This document shows positions 13,680 to 17,676 of a stretch of 17,676 bases of DNA, piece after piece (position 1 is the first letter of the stretch; the number at the start of each line of letters is the position of its first letter). Source of the stretch: Propionibacteriaceae bacterium (GTDB taxonomy: Bacteria > Actinomycetota > Actinomycetes > Propionibacteriales > Propionibacteriaceae); assembly GCA_020438595.1 (NCBI GenBank), contig JAGQUI010000015.1, forward strand, positions 1 through 17,676, given 5' to 3'. The notes under the pieces are model-generated. The model worked only from the letters and a program-made list of their open reading frames with translations. It was not told the origin of the DNA and did not search any database. The translations under genes and the position numbers were made by a program.

Positions 13680-13743
13680 AACGCCTCCGTTCCGGTCGAG
13701 CGCCTCCGCTCGAGCGGCGGCGTTCGACGCAAACGGAGGCGTT
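13680..13743. repeat. Compound inverted repeat between divIC and DUF501
   Basis: AACGCCTCCGTT (13680-13691) and AACGGAGGCGTT (13732-13743) are perfect 12-bp inverted arms. Inside them lies a second stem, TCGAGCG/CGCTCGA (about 13696-13713), and a further near-copy of the arm (GCGCCTCCGCT at about 13700). The element fills almost the whole 82-bp gap between the divIC stop and the DUF501 start. It may act as a terminator or an mRNA stability element, or be a REP-like repeat. Confidence 0.75.
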
Positions 13744-13749
13744 CGGCGA

Positions 13750-14316
13750 TCAGGGGGTGGTGACCTTGCGGGTGGGCGCGTCGGCGGTCTGCACCGAACC
13801 CCACAACCGGTCCCACCAGACCGGCTCGTGCTCGCCGGCGGCCAGGGTCTGCTCGGAGGAGATCACGACGCCGCCGCCCAGCGGCTGGCCGTCCGCGCCG
13901 ACCACGCGGTAGCCGGTCTCGCCGGGCATCACCCAGCCGAGCCGCTCGCGGGCCTGCGCCTTCACGTAGTCGGGATCGTTCCAGCGGGCCAGTTCCGACT
14001 CCAGGTCGGCGATCTGGGCGGACCGCTCCCGGATCTGCTGCTCGGCCACCGCCTGGTCGTGCTGCTGGGTGAGGTAGACCCGCAGCGAGGTGCCGAACGA
14101 GATCGCCATCGCCACGATCACGACCACCATCACCAGCGCGCGCCGGGTGAGGTGCAGCCCACGCTGCCAGACCGGGATGCTCGCCCGCTCCTCGGCAGGG
14201 GTGTCGGCCCGGGCGGGCGTCTGGGGACTGGACGTGCGCGACGACGGCCGGGACCGCCGGCTGGTGCGTCCCGGGCCCGTGCTGGTGGTGCGTGGGCTAC
14301 GCGTCGCGCGTGCCAT
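13750..14316 (-). CDS. FtsB/DivIC family septum-formation initiator
   Basis: The protein has 188 residues. A basic, S, T, R and P rich cytosolic N-terminus (1-57) is followed by one membrane segment (about 59-77, ALVMVVVIVAMAISFG). Then comes a coiled coil (about 83-111, QQHDQAVAEQQIRERSAQIADLE) and the conserved DivIC block W112NDPDYVKAQARERLGWVMPGE. The C-terminal 50 residues lie outside the cell. In the family these proteins join FtsL and FtsQ at the divisome and help activate septal peptidoglycan synthesis. The gene sits directly downstream of eno, the usual actinobacterial position, separated by the eno terminator. The ATG at 14316 follows GAGGGCCGAGGACG, a moderate ribosome site. Confidence 0.93.
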   Translation of the reverse strand: MARATRSPRTTSTGPGRTSRRSRPSSRTSSPQTPARADTPAEERASIPVWQRGLHLTRRALVMVVVIVAMAISFGTSLRVYLTQQHDQAVAEQQIRERSAQIADLESELARWNDPDYVKAQARERLGWVMPGETGYRVVGADGQPLGGGVVISSEQTLAAGEHEPVWWDRLWGSVQTADAPTRKVTTP

Positions 14317-14405
14317 CGTCCTCGGCCCTCATCGTCGTCAAGGATAGGTGGGCACATCGGCGCGTCCGGGCCGGACGCGCTGGGCGGGGTACGGATCGGA
14401 CACAG

Positions 14406-14440
14406 CCGGACGCCGGCGGGGAATCCCCGCCGGCGTCCGG
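14406..14440 (-). terminator. Perfect 16-bp GC hairpin after eno
   Basis: CCGGACGCCGGCGGGG (14406-14421) and CCCCGCCGGCGTCCGG (14425-14440) pair perfectly around a 3-nt loop AAT. It starts 13 nt beyond the eno stop on the minus strand. There is no U-tract. It probably ends eno transcription or stabilises its mRNA; some read-through into divIC is possible. Confidence 0.85.
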
Positions 14441-14453
14441 TGTGGAGCTCTGC

Positions 14454-15740
<1,287 letters not shown>

Positions 15741-15840
15741 TCAAGCCTTTCGACGGTGTGGTGGTGATCCGCCCCTTACCCTACCGGCCGCGGGCCGCCG
15801 CGGTCGCCGTCCGGGAGATGCTGGATGAGGACGCGTGCAC

Positions 15841-15917
15841 GGACCGAGTTGGGGACGGTTCCTTACTCGGTCCACCGTCGGGATGGACCGAGTCAGGAAC
15901 CGTCCCCGACTCGGTCC
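15841..15917. repeat. Pair of inverted 33-bp palindromic units (BIME-like) between mazG and eno
   Basis: Unit 1 (15841-15873) and unit 2 (15885-15917, inverted) are both bounded by GGACCGAGT and ACTCGGTCC, so each can form its own 9-bp hairpin. Between the arms both carry GGGGACGGTTCCT on one strand. The units are identical except at about two positions, and an 11-bp spacer separates them, so the whole 77 bp can also fold as one long stem. The architecture is that of bacterial interspersed mosaic elements or REP pairs. Unit 2 covers the last codons and stop of mazG. Confidence 0.88.
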
Positions 15918-16528
15918 GTCTCGGCTTCGCGGACGCGGGCCTCCAGTCCACGGAGGGCGGCGCGGGCCTGCTGCTCGGGGTCGAGGCCGAGCTCCTCGGC
16001 GCGTCCGACCAGGCGGAGGAACTCCGTGCCGAGGTCGTCGGCCGCCACCTCGGAACCGGGGACGCCCAGAGCGTCCGGCTCCATCCCGTGGCTGCGTGCC
16101 CGCACGATCACCTTGTGGGCCCTGGTCAGCGCGGACAGCCGCTCCGGGATCCCCTCCAGCGCCGAGGACCGCGCCTTCTCCGCCGCCTTGGCCCGCTCCC
16201 ACGAGCCGACCAGGTCCTCGGGCACCTCGGCGTCGGAGAACACGTAGGGGTGTCGGGCCACCAGCTTGTCGGCGATCCGGCGGGCCACGTCCTCGATGTC
16301 GAACCGGCCGGTCTCGGCAGCGATCTCGGCGTGGAAGACCACCTGCAGCAGCAGGTCGCCCAGTTCCTCGGCGAGGTGGTCGTCATCGCCGGCCTCGATC
16401 GCCTCCACGACCTCGAGGGTCTCCTCGACGAGGTAGCGCACGAGCGAGGCGTGCGTCTGCCCGGCGTCCCACGGGCAGCCGGAGCGGAGGCGGTGCATCA
16501 CCGCCACGAGCCGCTCGAGCTCGCTCAC
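15893..16528 (-). CDS. mazG: MazG nucleoside triphosphate pyrophosphohydrolase
   Basis: The protein has 211 residues. It hydrolyses nucleoside triphosphates to monophosphates and pyrophosphate, cleaning damaged or surplus nucleotides. The metal-binding helix pair is clear: E35-E36-x-x-E39, then E55-x-x-D58 in AEELGDLLLQVVFHAEIA. The preceding RLRSGCPWDAGQTHASLVRYLVEE is a standard MazG N-terminus. RHPYVFSD and GSWERAKAAEK follow in the usual order. The C-terminal MazG-like domain is reduced. The last nine residues (TDRVGDGS plus neighbours) and the TGA come from the inverted repeat unit at 15885-15917, so the native C-terminus may have been changed by that element. The GTG start at 16528 overlaps the upstream stop by GTGA. 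Confidence 0.95.
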   Translation of the reverse strand: MSELERLVAVMHRLRSGCPWDAGQTHASLVRYLVEETLEVVEAIEAGDDDHLAEELGDLLLQVVFHAEIAAETGRFDIEDVARRIADKLVARHPYVFSDAEVPEDLVGSWERAKAAEKARSSALEGIPERLSALTRAHKVIVRARSHGMEPDALGVPGSEVAADDLGTEFLRLVGRAEELGLDPEQQARAALRGLEARVREAETDRVGDGS

Positions 16529-17073
16529 CCCTGCGCGAGCGGCGCCAGCGAGGAGATCGAACCGCCGGCGGTGCCGTCCACGAGCGCGTTCTGCTGGGAG
16601 TCCCAGGTGCCGAACCGCGGGTTCACGGTCACCGTCGTCTTCGCGAACTGGTCGTTGAACGCCTGCTTGCCCGCGTCGGTGCTGACCACGAGCGTGGCCT
16701 CGACGTAGTCGTTGATGAAGTCCGCGGTGGCCGGGTCCTTCGAGAGCGAGGTGAGCGTCTCGTCCGAGGCGATCGCCTGCTCGCGCTGCGCCTCGGTGAT
16801 CTGGATGTTGTTCGCCGCTGCCGCTGCCTGGGCGACCTGGCTCTGGATGATGATCTGCAGCACGGTCGGGCTGAACCCGCCCGCGGTGTCGGCGGGATCG
16901 CTGCTGGTGTCGGCGAGCACCTGGGAGACCTGGTCCACCTGGGCCTGGCTGACCTGGTTCGCGTCGACGTAGGCCGCGACCTGGGGGTTCCCGGTCGCAC
17001 AGCCCGCCAGAGCCAGCACGGCCGTGGTGGCAAGGGCAGCGAGCTTCACCGATCTCATGTTCCGTCCGTTCAT
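16525..17073 (-). CDS. SurA N-terminal-domain lipoprotein
   Basis: The protein has 182 residues. The signal peptide MRSVKLAALATTAVLALAGC has lipobox LAGC with cysteine 25 counting from the ATG at 17073, or 20 from the ATG at 17058. The mature part begins AAYVDANQVSQAQVDQVSQVL, followed by a second helix VLQIIIQSQVAQAAAAANNIQITEAQREQAI, the pattern of SurA-type chaperone N-domains. No parvulin (PPIase) domain follows; the C-terminus FAKTTVTVNPRFGTWDSQQNALV resembles the closing segment of the family. It should be anchored outside the membrane and may help fold secreted proteins. The 17058 start gives the standard signal peptide length, but neither start has a strong ribosome site. It lies between mfd and mazG, as in other actinobacteria. 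Confidence 0.88.
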   Translation of the reverse strand: MNGRNMRSVKLAALATTAVLALAGCATGNPQVAAYVDANQVSQAQVDQVSQVLADTSSDPADTAGGFSPTVLQIIIQSQVAQAAAAANNIQITEAQREQAIASDETLTSLSKDPATADFINDYVEATLVVSTDAGKQAFNDQFAKTTVTVNPRFGTWDSQQNALVDGTAGGSISSLAPLAQG

Positions 17074-17099
17074 CGCACCAGGGGTTCCGCTCCGCGATC

Positions 17100-17676
17100 C
17101 TACCCGCTGGCCGGCGGCGGGAAGACGTCGGCCAATACCTTGGCCGCCCAGGCCAGCAGCGGTGCGTCCGTGACCGGCTGCCCGCCGATCGGACGGGTCG
17201 TCGGCCGCGGCACCAGGATCAGGCCCTGCGCCCTGCGCACCTGCGCCCCCGGGTACAGCCGGCCCAGACGCATCTGGGCCGAGTCGGGCAGGTCCGCGGG
17301 CGCGAACCGGACCATGGCGCCCTGGGCGACGACCTCGTGCACCCCGTAGCGCCGCGCCAGCAGCCGGAACGATGCCACCGCCAGCAGCGCCTCCACCGGG
17401 GGCGGCGGCGTGCCGTACCGGTCGACCAGTTCCTCGCGGACCCCCGCGATGTCGGCCTCGGACGTCACCGCGGCCAGGCGCTTGTACATCTCCAGCCGCA
17501 GCCGCTCGGACTCGACGTAGTCGCCGGGCAGGTGGGCGTCCACCGGCAGCTCGATCTTCATCTCCGGCTCGGGCTCGACGTCCTCGCCGCGGTAGTCGGC
17601 CACCGCCTCGCCCACCAGCCTGATGTAGAGGTCGAAGCCCACCTCGGCGATGTGCCCCGACTGTTCCCCGCCCAGC
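17100..17676 (-). CDS. mfd: Transcription-repair coupling factor Mfd, C-terminal part (5' end outside window)
   Basis: The frame is open to the right edge of the window and gives about 192 residues. It begins LAGEQSGHIAEVGFDLYIRLVGEAV, the conserved junction after the helicase motor (LGxEQSGHIxxVGFDLY). The TRCF C-terminal domain follows, with KIELPVDAHLPGDYVESERLRLEMYKRLA and a late REELVDRYGTPPPPVEALL. Mfd removes RNA polymerase stalled at DNA damage and recruits UvrA. This part is the regulatory D7-like domain that masks the UvrA-binding site. The helicase and RNA-polymerase-interaction domains lie outside. The TGA is at 17100-17102, 26 nt before the SurA-like gene, so they probably form one transcript. 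Confidence 0.97.
   Translation of the reverse strand, partial: LGGEQSGHIAEVGFDLYIRLVGEAVADYRGEDVEPEPEMKIELPVDAHLPGDYVESERLRLEMYKRLAAVTSEADIAGVREELVDRYGTPPPPVEALLAVASFRLLARRYGVHEVVAQGAMVRFAPADLPDSAQMRLGRLYPGAQVRRAQGLILVPRPTTRPIGGQPVTDAPLLAWAAKVLADVFPPPASG

Overview
The window is about 70% GC by eye. It carries the conserved actinobacterial block mfd, SurA-like lipoprotein, mazG, eno, divIC/ftsB, DUF501 and ppx/gppA, all on the minus strand in that transcription order. GTG starts are frequent and terminators are GC-rich stems without clear U-tracts. A high-GC actinobacterium is therefore very likely. Propionibacteriales or a relative is my impression only and is not proven by the sequence.

Layout from left to right. 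Positions 1-1265 hold the tail of a probable Nudix hydrolase and a solitary AbiEi/DUF559-like protein, both on the plus strand. Positions 1264-1426 hold four copies of a 21-bp motif in nested inverted order, between convergent genes. Next come a Bax-inhibitor-1 family membrane protein (minus) and a divergent voltage-gated-type potassium channel (plus, 2518-3336). Positions 3333-5621 form a tightly overlapping minus-strand cassette: PadR regulator, DUF1048 protein, DrrA-type ATPase and DrrB-type permease. It is headed by a perfect 15-bp inverted repeat at 5636-5681 that looks like the PadR operator. A tRNA gene with anticodon UAA but a short variable arm lies at 5938-6011.

Positions 6147-12008 form a sugar ABC-importer operon with the gene order of E. 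coli ytfQ-ytfR-ytfT-yjfF (galactofuranose uptake). A LacI-family regulator is its last gene. Operator-like TGTGA/TAACA motifs sit in the promoter region, and a strong hairpin separates the binding protein gene from the ATPase gene.

Positions 12253-17676 are the housekeeping block. The ppx/gppA gene is split by a single-base frameshift at about 12607. Structured repeat elements lie between DUF501 and divIC (13680-13743) and between mazG and eno (15841-15917). The latter is a pair of inverted 33-bp units that also encodes the last residues and the stop codon of mazG.

I see no phage, insertion sequence, CRISPR array or obviously new multi-gene defence system. The most unusual items are the three families of palindromic repeats, the class I UAA tRNA, the frameshifted ppx, the 124-nt overlap of PadR with DUF1048, and the solitary AbiEi-like protein with a nuclease-like C-terminus.
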